Assembly (NCBI GenBank): GCA_033811195.1
Contig: JAPXOZ010000014.1
Span: 1-45,567, forward strand
Origin: Cacconaster sp033811195
GTDB taxonomy: Bacteria > Bacteroidota > Bacteroidia > Bacteroidales > UBA932
Direction: 5' to 3'
DNA: 45,567 nt
Under the pieces are notes generated by a model. It made no database searches. It saw only the letters and a list, made by a program, of their open reading frames with translations, and was not told the DNA's origin. This document shows, piece after piece, positions 34,373 through 39,888 of the stretch. Position 1 is the stretch's first letter, and each line of letters starts with the position of its first letter. Position numbers and translations under genes: made by a program.

Positions 34373-34461
34373 GTGTGTAGTTGGTGGTGCGGGGTACGGG
34401 GTGCGGGATGCGAGTTGTGGGATGTGGGGTGTGGGGTTATAGATTATGAAGAATGAAGAAT
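34354..34461 (+). repeat. period-7 tandem array B, starting inside prfA
   Basis: From 34354 to 34437 twelve contiguous 7-nt units on the prfA sense strand all end in T, most in AGT or GGT: TCTGAGT twice, GTGGGGT twice, GTATAGT, GTGTAGT, GCGGGGT, ACGGGGT and others. After a 3-nt phase change it continues as GGGTTAT, AGATTAT and GAAGAAT (two copies) to 34461. The prfA stop codon TGA (34370-34372) lies in the second TCTGAGT. The G-rich units contain six runs of three or four G. Confidence 0.88.
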
Positions 34462-34479
34462 GGAGCTAAACAATAGAAA

Positions 34480-34503
34480 GACGGGCTTTAGTCCCGTTTT
34501 TTT
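34480..34503 (+). terminator. prfA terminator
   Basis: ACGGG (34481-34485) and CCCGT (34493-34497) form a stem with a 7-nt loop followed by seven T residues. It ends the prfA transcript about 110 nt after the stop codon; array B occupies the space between. Confidence 0.8.
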
Positions 34504-34544
34504 GTAACCGTCTGATATCATGGGTAAGAAAAGATAGACCTAAA

Positions 34545-34582
34545 AAACAAAAAAAGAGGGGAAACCTTGGCTCCACCCTCTT
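34545..34582 (-). terminator. terminator of the DUF177-rpmF-tRNA-Arg transcript
   Basis: On the minus strand AAGAGGG (34582-34576) pairs with CCCTCTT (34560-34554), followed by a run of T broken by one G. It faces the prfA terminator and closes the minus-strand unit downstream of tRNA-Arg and array C. The DNA between the two terminators (34504-34544) shows nothing else. Confidence 0.7.
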
Positions 34583-34613
34583 ATAATTCACTCATACTCA
34601 AGTAGTAACCTTT

Positions 34614-34648
34614 ACTACACACTACACACTACACACTGCACACTACCC
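34614..34648 (-). repeat. period-7 AGT-ending tandem array C, 4 nt after tRNA-Arg
   Basis: Five contiguous 7-nt units ending in AGT on the minus strand: GTGTAGT (three copies), GTGCAGT and GGGTAGT. The array starts 4 nt after the tRNA-Arg discriminator base (34653) in the direction of transcription and lies before the terminator at 34582-34545, so it is within the tRNA 3' trailer. Confidence 0.88.
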
Positions 34649-34652
34649 ATTG

Positions 34653-34724
34653 TACCCCCGAGCAGAATCGAACTGCTATCTAAAGTTTAGGAAACTTTCG
34701 TTCTATCCGTTGAACTACAGGGGC
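34653..34724 (-). tRNA. tRNA-Arg (anticodon CCT)
   Basis: A 72-nt cloverleaf on the minus strand: acceptor GCCCCTG pairs with CGGGGGT (two G-U pairs), D-arm GTTC/GAAC, anticodon stem AAAGT/ACTTT with loop TTCCTAA (anticodon CCT, reading AGG), 4-nt variable loop, T-arm AGCAG/CTGCT with TTCGATT. CCA is not encoded. It begins 30 nt after rpmF and is probably released from the same transcript. Confidence 0.95.
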
Positions 34725-34754
34725 AGACCGACTCTATGGCTCATTACGCCTTGA

Positions 34755-34937
34755 TTAATCGATATTTTTCTCGATGAGTTGGCGACCACGATAATAACCA
34801 CAATCAGGGCAAACGTGGTGATACATTACAGTAGCGCCGCAATTGGAGCATGTGGCCAGAGTGGGAACAGTGGCCTTGTAATGTGTTCTTCTCTTATCTC
34901 TACGCTGTTTAGAGACCTTATGTTTAGGATGTGCCAT
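34755..34937 (-). CDS. rpmF: 50S ribosomal protein L32
   Basis: A 60-aa ribosomal protein. It opens with the highly conserved MAHPKHKVSKQRRDKRR and contains a zinc ribbon of two Cys pairs (CSNC at about 30 and CPDC at about 44), the Cys-containing version of L32. It follows the DUF177 gene by 11 nt, the arrangement seen in most bacteria, and precedes tRNA-Arg. Confidence 0.97.
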   Translation of the reverse strand: MAHPKHKVSKQRRDKRRTHYKATVPTLATCSNCGATVMYHHVCPDCGYYRGRQLIEKNID

Positions 34938-34948
34938 TTTAAAATATT

Positions 34949-35488
34949 TTAATTGTTTTTATTATCCAACAAATCTTTCAAACCGCTGAAAGGCATATTG
35001 CACTCCACTGAAACCTCACCACCTGTCTCTTTCGCCAGGTAGGCTGTCATCTGAGGGTTGCATTCTCCTTCGGGATGAACCATCTGCAATGGAAGCGCCA
35101 GGCAAACATAGTCGTACACAAACTGACTAAGGTCCAACATTACCGCTGCATCCTCAACCATCATCACATCATCATCCCCGGCACCAATATCTGCATCTTC
35201 TTCTTCGGAACCAAACTTAACTAAAAGACTCCTATTGACATCAATCGGTATCTGCAGGTCGTCAAGACATCTGTCACACTCCACAATAACACTTCCGATG
35301 ATGGTACAGTCGAGTTTGATAAAGTCACGACTCTTGGTCACAACCATCCGGATATCACATACGGCATCCTGGATAATCTCGCTTCCAAATGTTTGAAAGA
35401 ACTCTCCATCTGCCTGGTACTCAAAGGTGTGACTACCATTGGGCAACCCCCTCAAAGGGACCTTTATGCTGTCAGTTACCTTCTCCAT
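34949..35488 (-). CDS. YceD/DUF177 family protein
   Basis: A 179-aa cytosolic protein of the DUF177 family (E. coli YceD), recognised by the central VECDRCLDDLQIPI motif with its CxxC, the acidic stretch that follows and a C-terminal CNPQMTAYL segment. Together with its place directly upstream of rpmF this is a firm call. Relatives are linked to 23S rRNA accumulation or ribosome assembly in plants and bacteria. A -7 box lies just upstream at 35513-35506. Confidence 0.9.
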   Translation of the reverse strand: MEKVTDSIKVPLRGLPNGSHTFEYQADGEFFQTFGSEIIQDAVCDIRMVVTKSRDFIKLDCTIIGSVIVECDRCLDDLQIPIDVNRSLLVKFGSEEEDADIGAGDDDVMMVEDAAVMLDLSQFVYDYVCLALPLQMVHPEGECNPQMTAYLAKETGGEVSVECNMPFSGLKDLLDNKNN

Positions 35489-35505
35489 GTCGCAAAATTG
35501 GGCTG

Positions 35506-35513
35506 CAAATATA
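35506..35513 (-). promoter_or_regulatory. -7 box upstream of DUF177-rpmF
   Basis: TATATTTG on the minus strand matches TAnnTTTG, 18 nt before the DUF177 ATG. No -33 TTG at standard spacing is seen. The rest of the gap to cls (35514-35617) shows no gene. Confidence 0.5.
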
Positions 35514-35617
35514 ACAATTTTTTTAATAACCCCTACTGCTTTGCTCTTTTTCTTGAGATCTCATCAACCTGGACGTTCTTACCGTGGTCAATATACGTAA
35601 TAATCGCAATGTTAATA

Positions 35618-37099
35618 TTACAACATAGGACTTACCAGACGGGCAAGGCCTTCGTAAAGCTTTTCCTTATATCCACGCTTCTCCCATTTCTGTAGTGAAA
35701 GTTTTTCACATCTTGAAATATCTTCTTCAAATTGATCATCTAAGATAGCTGCACACTGCGGGCTATAAATTACGGACATCACTTCAAAGTCGTAAAGCAG
35801 ACTGCGATTGTCCATATTTGCAGAACCGACCATGCAGATTTCCCCATCCACACTAATGCTCTTGGAATGGAGAAAGCCATTTTTAAAGAGATAGACATTG
35901 ACTTCGGCCCTAAGCAACTCTTTGATATAGGACATTGAACTATAATGAATCAGCACGGAATCCGATCGGATGGGCATCATCAAATTGACCTCTACTCCGC
36001 CCAAAGATGCGGTGCGGATAGCTTTCATTAGTGACTCAGAAGGAGTAAAATAGGGTGTAGTGATGCAAATACGTCGACGTGCACCGGTAATCATGGAGAA
36101 GTAGCACTCCTTTATGCTGGACCAGTCACTATCAGGCCCGGAAGTGAGAAACTGTGAATAAATATCGGTTCCGGCTTTGTGACGAAAAAGATTCTCAATA
36201 TCTATATCAGCGTAGTATTTCCTGCGACGCGTCAGATGTCGGTTTATGATAAAAAATCTGTCGAGTAGAAAGCTTGACTGCATGGGGAAAACCGCCTCCC
36301 CTTCTACCCTGATCTGGGTATCCCTCCACTCCTCATAGACACCGCCGTCGTAATAACGGTCTGCTATGTTGATGCCACCTATGTAGCCCACGCGACCGTC
36401 AACGACGAGTATTTTACGATGATTTCGATAATTGATCTTGAAGGTAGGCCTGAAAATACGCACCGGCGAAAATTCGAGTACTTCAATTCCTACCTGACGC
36501 ATCTCATTGAAAAAGCGTCTTTTGGCCTTTATAGAGCCGACACTATCGTAGATAACACGTACCTCCACTCCTTCAGAGGCCTTCTTAAGCAAAAGATTAC
36601 GAATACGGGTCCCGATATTATCATCCATAAATATGAATGACTGCAAATGTATATGTTGTTCCGCCGACTCCATATCGGCAACCATAGCATCGAGTGCCTC
36701 CTTACCGGAGAAATAGAAATCAATGTTGTCAATGCCTGTGAGTATGCTATAATTGCCCAGCAGATTCTGACGGATAAGTTTCCTATAGGGAGAGACCGAA
36801 GCAGGCAGATTATCCAATTCTTTGTAGTGCTGCAATTGGCTCAGAGCAAGCTTTTTGCGTACCTCTACGTCTAATATCCTCTTATTCTTGAAAATGGCAT
36901 CTTTTCGATAATTTTGGCCTATGAGCAGATAGAGAATTAACCCGATATAGGGCAACAGAATCAGCACTACAATCCACGTAAGCGTCTTGATGGGATCTGA
37001 TTTTTTCATCACAAGTCTCCAAACAACATAGATCACCAGAGAAATATTGGCGAAATAGAGGGCGAAGGAGCATATTTTCCAAAAAAGAGTCCAGGTCAT
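35618..37099 (-). CDS. cls: cardiolipin synthase (phospholipase D family)
   Basis: A 493-aa membrane enzyme that joins two phosphatidylglycerols to make cardiolipin. Two N-terminal membrane segments (FALYFANISLVIYVVWRLV and TLTWIVVLILLPYIGLILYLL) are followed by two PLD domains with HKD motifs HRKILVVDGRVGYIGG and HSKSISVDGEICMVGS, each with the downstream Asn (GGINIADR, GSANMDNRS). Length is normal. It lies 9 nt downstream of the methyltransferase gene and is probably co-transcribed with it. Confidence 0.95.
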   Translation of the reverse strand: MTWTLFWKICSFALYFANISLVIYVVWRLVMKKSDPIKTLTWIVVLILLPYIGLILYLLIGQNYRKDAIFKNKRILDVEVRKKLALSQLQHYKELDNLPASVSPYRKLIRQNLLGNYSILTGIDNIDFYFSGKEALDAMVADMESAEQHIHLQSFIFMDDNIGTRIRNLLLKKASEGVEVRVIYDSVGSIKAKRRFFNEMRQVGIEVLEFSPVRIFRPTFKINYRNHRKILVVDGRVGYIGGINIADRYYDGGVYEEWRDTQIRVEGEAVFPMQSSFLLDRFFIINRHLTRRRKYYADIDIENLFRHKAGTDIYSQFLTSGPDSDWSSIKECYFSMITGARRRICITTPYFTPSESLMKAIRTASLGGVEVNLMMPIRSDSVLIHYSSMSYIKELLRAEVNVYLFKNGFLHSKSISVDGEICMVGSANMDNRSLLYDFEVMSVIYSPQCAAILDDQFEEDISRCEKLSLQKWEKRGYKEKLYEGLARLVSPML

Positions 37100-37108
37100 A
37101 ATCTCAAT

Positions 37109-37831
37109 CTAAGGTTTATGAGCTTTGTACAAAAGAGCAACCCCACACATAAGGGACTCATACGAAACTTCGGTATAACCCGCAGCTGTGAGTTCAGTGC
37201 AGAACTCCTCATAGGATGGAAACCGTATCACTGACTCGGGCAGATAGCGGTAAGCACTTTTGTTGCCTGAGATCCATCCTCCAATCACAGGCAGAATGTG
37301 CTTGAAATAAAACATATAAAGAGCTCTCCAAATGCAGCAGCGTGGCACTGCAAACTCAAGTATCATCAATTCACCGGAAGGAGCGGTTATACGGAATATC
37401 TCTTCAATGCACTTTGATCTGCGTTCGAAATTTCGAATACCGAAAGAGATGGTCACAGCGGAAAACGTCCCGTCGTCAAAAGGAAGCGAATCGGCAGAAG
37501 CAATCTCAAAAGAGGCCTCTATACCCTTTTCAGCACACTTCCGGCGAGCTCTCTCCACCATACCCCGAGAAATATCGACTCCCGTAAGAGACCACCCTTT
37601 GCGAGCGAGTGCCATTGTCAAATCTCCCGTACCACAAGCCACATCCAAAATCGCGGTAGATTTAACCTCTTGATCCCCTGAGCGAAGCCTAAGCACTTTG
37701 TCCAAACGCCTGACCAAACGACGTCGCCACAGACGATCCATACCTAGAGAGAGAGTGTGGTTGAGGAAGTCATATTTCGGAGCGATGTTGTCAAACATCT
37801 CGGATATGGATTCCGTATCCTTATTGAGCAT
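37109..37831 (-). CDS. menG: demethylmenaquinone methyltransferase (UbiE/MenG)
   Basis: A 240-aa class I SAM methyltransferase performing the last C-methylation of menaquinone. UbiE signatures are SISEMFDNIAPKYDFLNHTLS near the N-terminus, the SAM site LDVACGTGDLTMALA and the later VTISFGIRNFERR. The frame is open to 37864, but the ATG at 37831 begins MLNKDTES, close to the family start, and is 2 nt past the stop of the upstream gene, so it is preferred. Bacteroidota respire with menaquinone, which supports the assignment over ubiquinone methylation. Confidence 0.94.
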   Translation of the reverse strand: MLNKDTESISEMFDNIAPKYDFLNHTLSLGMDRLWRRRLVRRLDKVLRLRSGDQEVKSTAILDVACGTGDLTMALARKGWSLTGVDISRGMVERARRKCAEKGIEASFEIASADSLPFDDGTFSAVTISFGIRNFERRSKCIEEIFRITAPSGELMILEFAVPRCCIWRALYMFYFKHILPVIGGWISGNKSAYRYLPESVIRFPSYEEFCTELTAAGYTEVSYESLMCGVALLYKAHKP

Positions 37832-37833
37832 AA

Positions 37834-38292
37834 TTACTTCACGTAATCTCCAATAAAACCGCAATCACGATCATCTATTCTAAGACTGCCCTTTGTCACA
37901 TGACCCAGCAACATCATTGAAACGCCGGAGTCAAACATCATCTCGACAAAGGGATTCTCCTGCCGGGAATTGAGAGTGATAAGAGCAGCATAACCGCAAT
38001 TGCCGTCAAGAAACTCTTTCTCGTCCATTTCAGAGTCGGTTGTTATGTCAAAACCGAGAGTTCTCGGTGTGGAACATTCCACAAGGGCATTTACTAGAGA
38101 AGATTCTCCCAGGAAAAAAACACTTTCCACTAAATCATCTTTTATAGCCTCGACAAGAGGCAGCAAAAGATTGGTTATAAATCCCTCTTCGACCTCATCT
38201 GTAAGTTTGCCAAGCAGGTATATGGTGTGGCCTTTAGATTTGAATGCAGAGGGCACCATTTTGGCAATTTCCTCTGTGTAGCGTTCAATCAT
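37834..38292 (-). CDS. short protein resembling the PurL/AIRS C-terminal domain, probable remnant
   Basis: A 152-aa protein from ATG 38292 (162 aa if from 38322). From residue about 15 it resembles, in order, the C-terminal AIRS-like half of phosphoribosylformylglycinamidine synthase: GHTIYLLGK, LVECSTPRTLGFDITTDSE, and MLLGHVTKGSLRIDDRDCGFIGDYVK. The motif usually reading SAHDxSxGG is VFFLGESS, and the FGESQSR loop is FLDGNCGYA, so ATP or substrate binding is probably lost. About 580 residues expected of a full PurL are absent. The frame is intact and coupled (2-nt gap) to menG. It may be a relic or a repurposed domain. Confidence 0.6.
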   Translation of the reverse strand: MIERYTEEIAKMVPSAFKSKGHTIYLLGKLTDEVEEGFITNLLLPLVEAIKDDLVESVFFLGESSLVNALVECSTPRTLGFDITTDSEMDEKEFLDGNCGYAALITLNSRQENPFVEMMFDSGVSMMLLGHVTKGSLRIDDRDCGFIGDYVK

Positions 38293-38340
38293 AATATTTG
38301 TAGTATTGTTTGAAATTATCATACTAAGTTAAACATTTTT

Positions 38341-38371
38341 TTGCGTATTTGAAAAATTTGATTGATCTTTG
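38341..38371 (+). promoter_or_regulatory. tRNA-Leu promoter
   Basis: TTG at 38341-38343 (TTTG with the preceding T), a 20-nt spacer and GATCTTTG at 38364-38371, one mismatch from TAnnTTTG. Initiation near 38377 leaves a 9-nt leader before the tRNA. Confidence 0.7.
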
Positions 38372-38385
38372 CAATCCCAAATCCC

Positions 38386-38470
38386 GCCCAGGTGGTGAAA
38401 TTGGTAGACACGCTAGCTTGAGGGGCTAGTGCTGGATAACGGCGTGCAAGTTCGAGTCTTGTCCTGGGCA
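38386..38470 (+). tRNA. tRNA-Leu (anticodon GAG)
   Basis: An 85-nt class II tRNA. Acceptor GCCCAGG pairs exactly with CCTGGGC, anticodon stem CTAGC/GCTAG encloses TTGAGGG (anticodon GAG, reading CTC and CTT), a long variable arm follows (TGCTGGATAACGGCGT region) and the T-loop TTCGAGT is present. CCA is not encoded. A strong bidirectional terminator begins 3 nt after the discriminator. Confidence 0.96.
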
Positions 38471-38472
38471 CT

Positions 38473-38506
38473 AAAAAAGGAGAGCGATTTTGCTCTCCTT
38501 TTTTAG
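38473..38506 (+). terminator. tRNA-Leu terminator (copy 1), bidirectional
   Basis: AAAAAAGGAGAGC and GCTCTCCTTTTTT form a perfect stem around GATTTT; the A-run and T-run make it usable in both directions. Its right part belongs to a 39-bp direct repeat (38480-38518) copied at 38607-38645. Confidence 0.88.
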
Positions 38507-38645
38507 TGCAGGTCGCTACGCTCCTTTCCTACCCCTCCTTTTAATGGTTCCCTTAGGGAACCAAAGCAGCGCAGAAGCGCTGCGTAGTCGCTTTGCTCCG
38601 ATTTTCGAGAGCGATTTTGCTCTCCTTTTTTAGTGCAGGTCGCTA
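38480..38645. repeat. 39-bp direct repeats flanking two hairpins, downstream of tRNA-Leu
   Basis: An identical 39-bp sequence containing the terminator stem, T-run and TAGTGCAGGTCGCTA occurs at 38480-38518 and 38607-38645. The 88 bp between hold two perfect hairpins: GGTTCCC/GGGAACC (38546-38562, TTA loop) and GCAGCGC/GCGCTGC (38566-38583, AGAA loop). No ORF is present. The remaining DNA to 38686 shows nothing recognisable. Confidence 0.85.
38607..38632. terminator. terminator copy 2
   Basis: GAGAGC/GCTCTC stem followed by a T-run on plus, the second copy of the tRNA-Leu terminator. Its position lets the first copy act on plus and this copy face the minus-strand flavodoxin-fold gene (stop 38751), though on minus it lacks a full T-run. 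Confidence 0.55.
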
Positions 38646-38686
38646 GCCTTTGGTAATTAGTTACTAGCTACATTTGTCAACTGCCC

Positions 38687-38769
38687 CGAACCACGTAACG
38701 CGTACCCCACACCACTACATACTACATACTACATACTACATACTACATACTCAGAACTCCCGACTAACC
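38687..38769 (-). repeat. period-7 AGT-ending tandem array D, starting inside the flavodoxin-fold gene
   Basis: On the minus strand the core is ATGTAGT in five perfect copies (38748-38714), preceded by TCTGAGT, CGGGAGT and GGTTAGT units that form the last codons (VSREF, stop TGA at 38753-38751). Downstream the 7-nt periodicity decays through GGGTACG- and TGGTTCG-like units to about 38687. The GGGGTACG and GTGTGGGGT strings are shared with array B. Confidence 0.88.
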
Positions 38770-39329
38770 TTAACGGCTTCTTGTTTCGCAGCTTCGAGAC
38801 GCAAGGCCAGGTCTTCTGGAGAGAGGTAGTCCATATTGGTAGCAGCGACGGTTATCACCTCGCCGAGACCCCAGAGAAATGAGAGTGCGGAGAGGTATGA
38901 CGAGCCTTGTTCGAGTGGATCTCCTGTCTTAATGTCCATCCCCCGTGTGGTGATGAAGAGTACCTTTTCGCATTTACATAATCCTCGGCAGGCAGTCCCA
39001 TCGTCCATAAATGTAATATCATATAATGATATGTTTTCGAAAAATGATCTGAGAATAGCAGGGAAACTCATATCCCAAAAGGGAGCTGCTACAACCAATC
39101 GGTCACAAGCGGCTACTTTACGCGCCAGTTCAACTGCCAGAGGTGGAATGTTCCCGTTTTCTCGTTGGTCAATATAAGTATTCTTGTTCAAGGGGGGTAA
39201 TTCCACCGAATTGACATCGATTACTTCCACATTGTATCTCTTTGAAAGTTCGGCTACGGCAGCGTCAAGGATCAGTTTTGTCCTCGATTCGGCTCGCATA
39301 CAGGAGTCTATGACAATCAGTTTTTTCAT
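38751..39329 (-). CDS. flavodoxin-fold NAD(P)H dehydrogenase/FMN reductase (AzoR-like)
   Basis: A 192-aa cytosolic protein of the Flavodoxin_2/azoreductase type. The N-terminal strand and FMN phosphate loop read KKLIVIDSCMRAESRTKLI, and DRLVVAAPFWDMSFPAILRSFFEN is the conserved FMN-binding stretch. It has a Cys pair (CRGLCKCEK) not usual in AzoR, so it may be a divergent NADPH:quinone or NADPH:flavin reductase. It lies 13 nt after the TIGR04076 gene. Its last five codons are inside heptamer array D. Confidence 0.82.
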   Translation of the reverse strand: MKKLIVIDSCMRAESRTKLILDAAVAELSKRYNVEVIDVNSVELPPLNKNTYIDQRENGNIPPLAVELARKVAACDRLVVAAPFWDMSFPAILRSFFENISLYDITFMDDGTACRGLCKCEKVLFITTRGMDIKTGDPLEQGSSYLSALSFLWGLGEVITVAATNMDYLSPEDLALRLEAAKQEAVKVSREF

Positions 39330-39342
39330 ATTTATCGGTATT

Positions 39343-39645
39343 TCAGTCTATCACTTCTATAAGAAAACTCACGGGACGGAAGCCGTCGTTGCACGATATC
39401 ATCGCGGAGGCGGGATTTTTCATCCATCCGTCGTAAAAACCGGAAGCGCCGTGTGAAAGTGCCAGCACAAATGGAGAAATGGAATCCCATGCACTCTTAC
39501 AGAAGCCTTCAGGCCTTTCCCAACCCTCTGCAATCCAAACATCGCCCTCATTGACATCACATGCGTGCTCGATGGGATTTTCATATTTTTCAATCAAGTC
39601 CTTGTGTTCTACTTTGCGAACTGCGGTGATGCGTATTCTTTTCAT
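39343..39645 (-). CDS. TIGR04076-like small protein
   Basis: A 100-aa protein resembling the TIGR04076 family: an N-terminal strand, KVEHKD.., a GDVWIAEGWERPEGFCKSAWDSISPFVLAL core with the conserved FC and aliphatic helix, a GASGFYDGW segment and a C-terminal SCNDGFRPVSFLIEV in place of CPDGxRPVxF. Function is unknown. It is 13 nt upstream of the flavodoxin-fold gene and downstream of the tRNA-Ala terminator, so the two small genes probably form one unit. Confidence 0.7.
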   Translation of the reverse strand: MKRIRITAVRKVEHKDLIEKYENPIEHACDVNEGDVWIAEGWERPEGFCKSAWDSISPFVLALSHGASGFYDGWMKNPASAMISCNDGFRPVSFLIEVID

Positions 39646-39670
39646 AAGGAGAGGGGTTTTTCGTTATAAC

Positions 39671-39696
39671 AAAAAAGCCCCACATTACTGCGGGGC
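39671..39696 (-). terminator. tRNA-Ala terminator
   Basis: On the minus strand GCCCC (39696-39692) pairs with GGGGC (39681-39677) around a 10-nt loop, followed by six T residues. It lies 10 nt after the tRNA-Ala 3' end. Confidence 0.85.
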
Positions 39697-39705
39697 GAAA
39701 TGGTG

Positions 39706-39778
39706 TGGAGTATAGGAGAATCGAACTCCTGACCTTTTGAATGCCATTCAAACGCTCTACCAACTGAGCTAATACCCC
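39706..39778 (-). tRNA. tRNA-Ala (anticodon GGC)
   Basis: A 73-nt cloverleaf on minus: acceptor GGGGTAT/ATACTCC (one G-U pair), D-arm GCTC/GAGC, anticodon stem TTTGA/TCAAA with loop ATGGCAT (anticodon GGC, reading GCC and GCT), and T-arm with TTCGATT. CCA is not encoded. Promoter and terminator flank it closely, so it is an independent unit. Confidence 0.96.
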
Positions 39779-39788
39779 ATTGGAGCTG

Positions 39789-39818
39789 CAAAAGTAAGCA
39801 AAAGTATTGGAAATACAA
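39789..39818 (-). promoter_or_regulatory. tRNA-Ala promoter
   Basis: On minus TTG (39818-39816), a 19-nt spacer and TACTTTTG (39796-39789). A second TACTTTTG at 39806-39799 has no correctly spaced TTG. Initiation near 39783 leaves about 5 nt before the tRNA. Confidence 0.85.
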
Positions 39819-39825
39819 CTATTTT

Positions 39826-39858
39826 TTGACGGCCCCACACAAAAAAATGGTAACTTCG
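39826..39858 (+). promoter_or_regulatory. possible promoter of the calcium ATPase
   Basis: TTG (39826-39828), a 22-nt spacer and TAACTTCG (39851-39858), one mismatch from TAnnTTTG. The spacing is longer than in the other promoters here. Confidence 0.4.
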
Positions 39859-39888
39859 CTCTTTCAAAAGATTGATTACAATTGACAA

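Noticed and set aside
35393..35695. A 100-codon plus-strand frame spanning the DUF177-cls gap
   Set aside because: Most of it is antisense to DUF177 and cls, with no motif; the gap itself shows only a -7 box.
38386..38645. tRNA-Leu as an integration site with attL/attR repeats
   Set aside because: The direct repeats contain the terminator, not the tRNA 3' end, and no integrase or cargo is present.
38687..38769. CRISPR array
   Set aside because: Units are 7 nt and contiguous with no spacers, and no cas gene is nearby.
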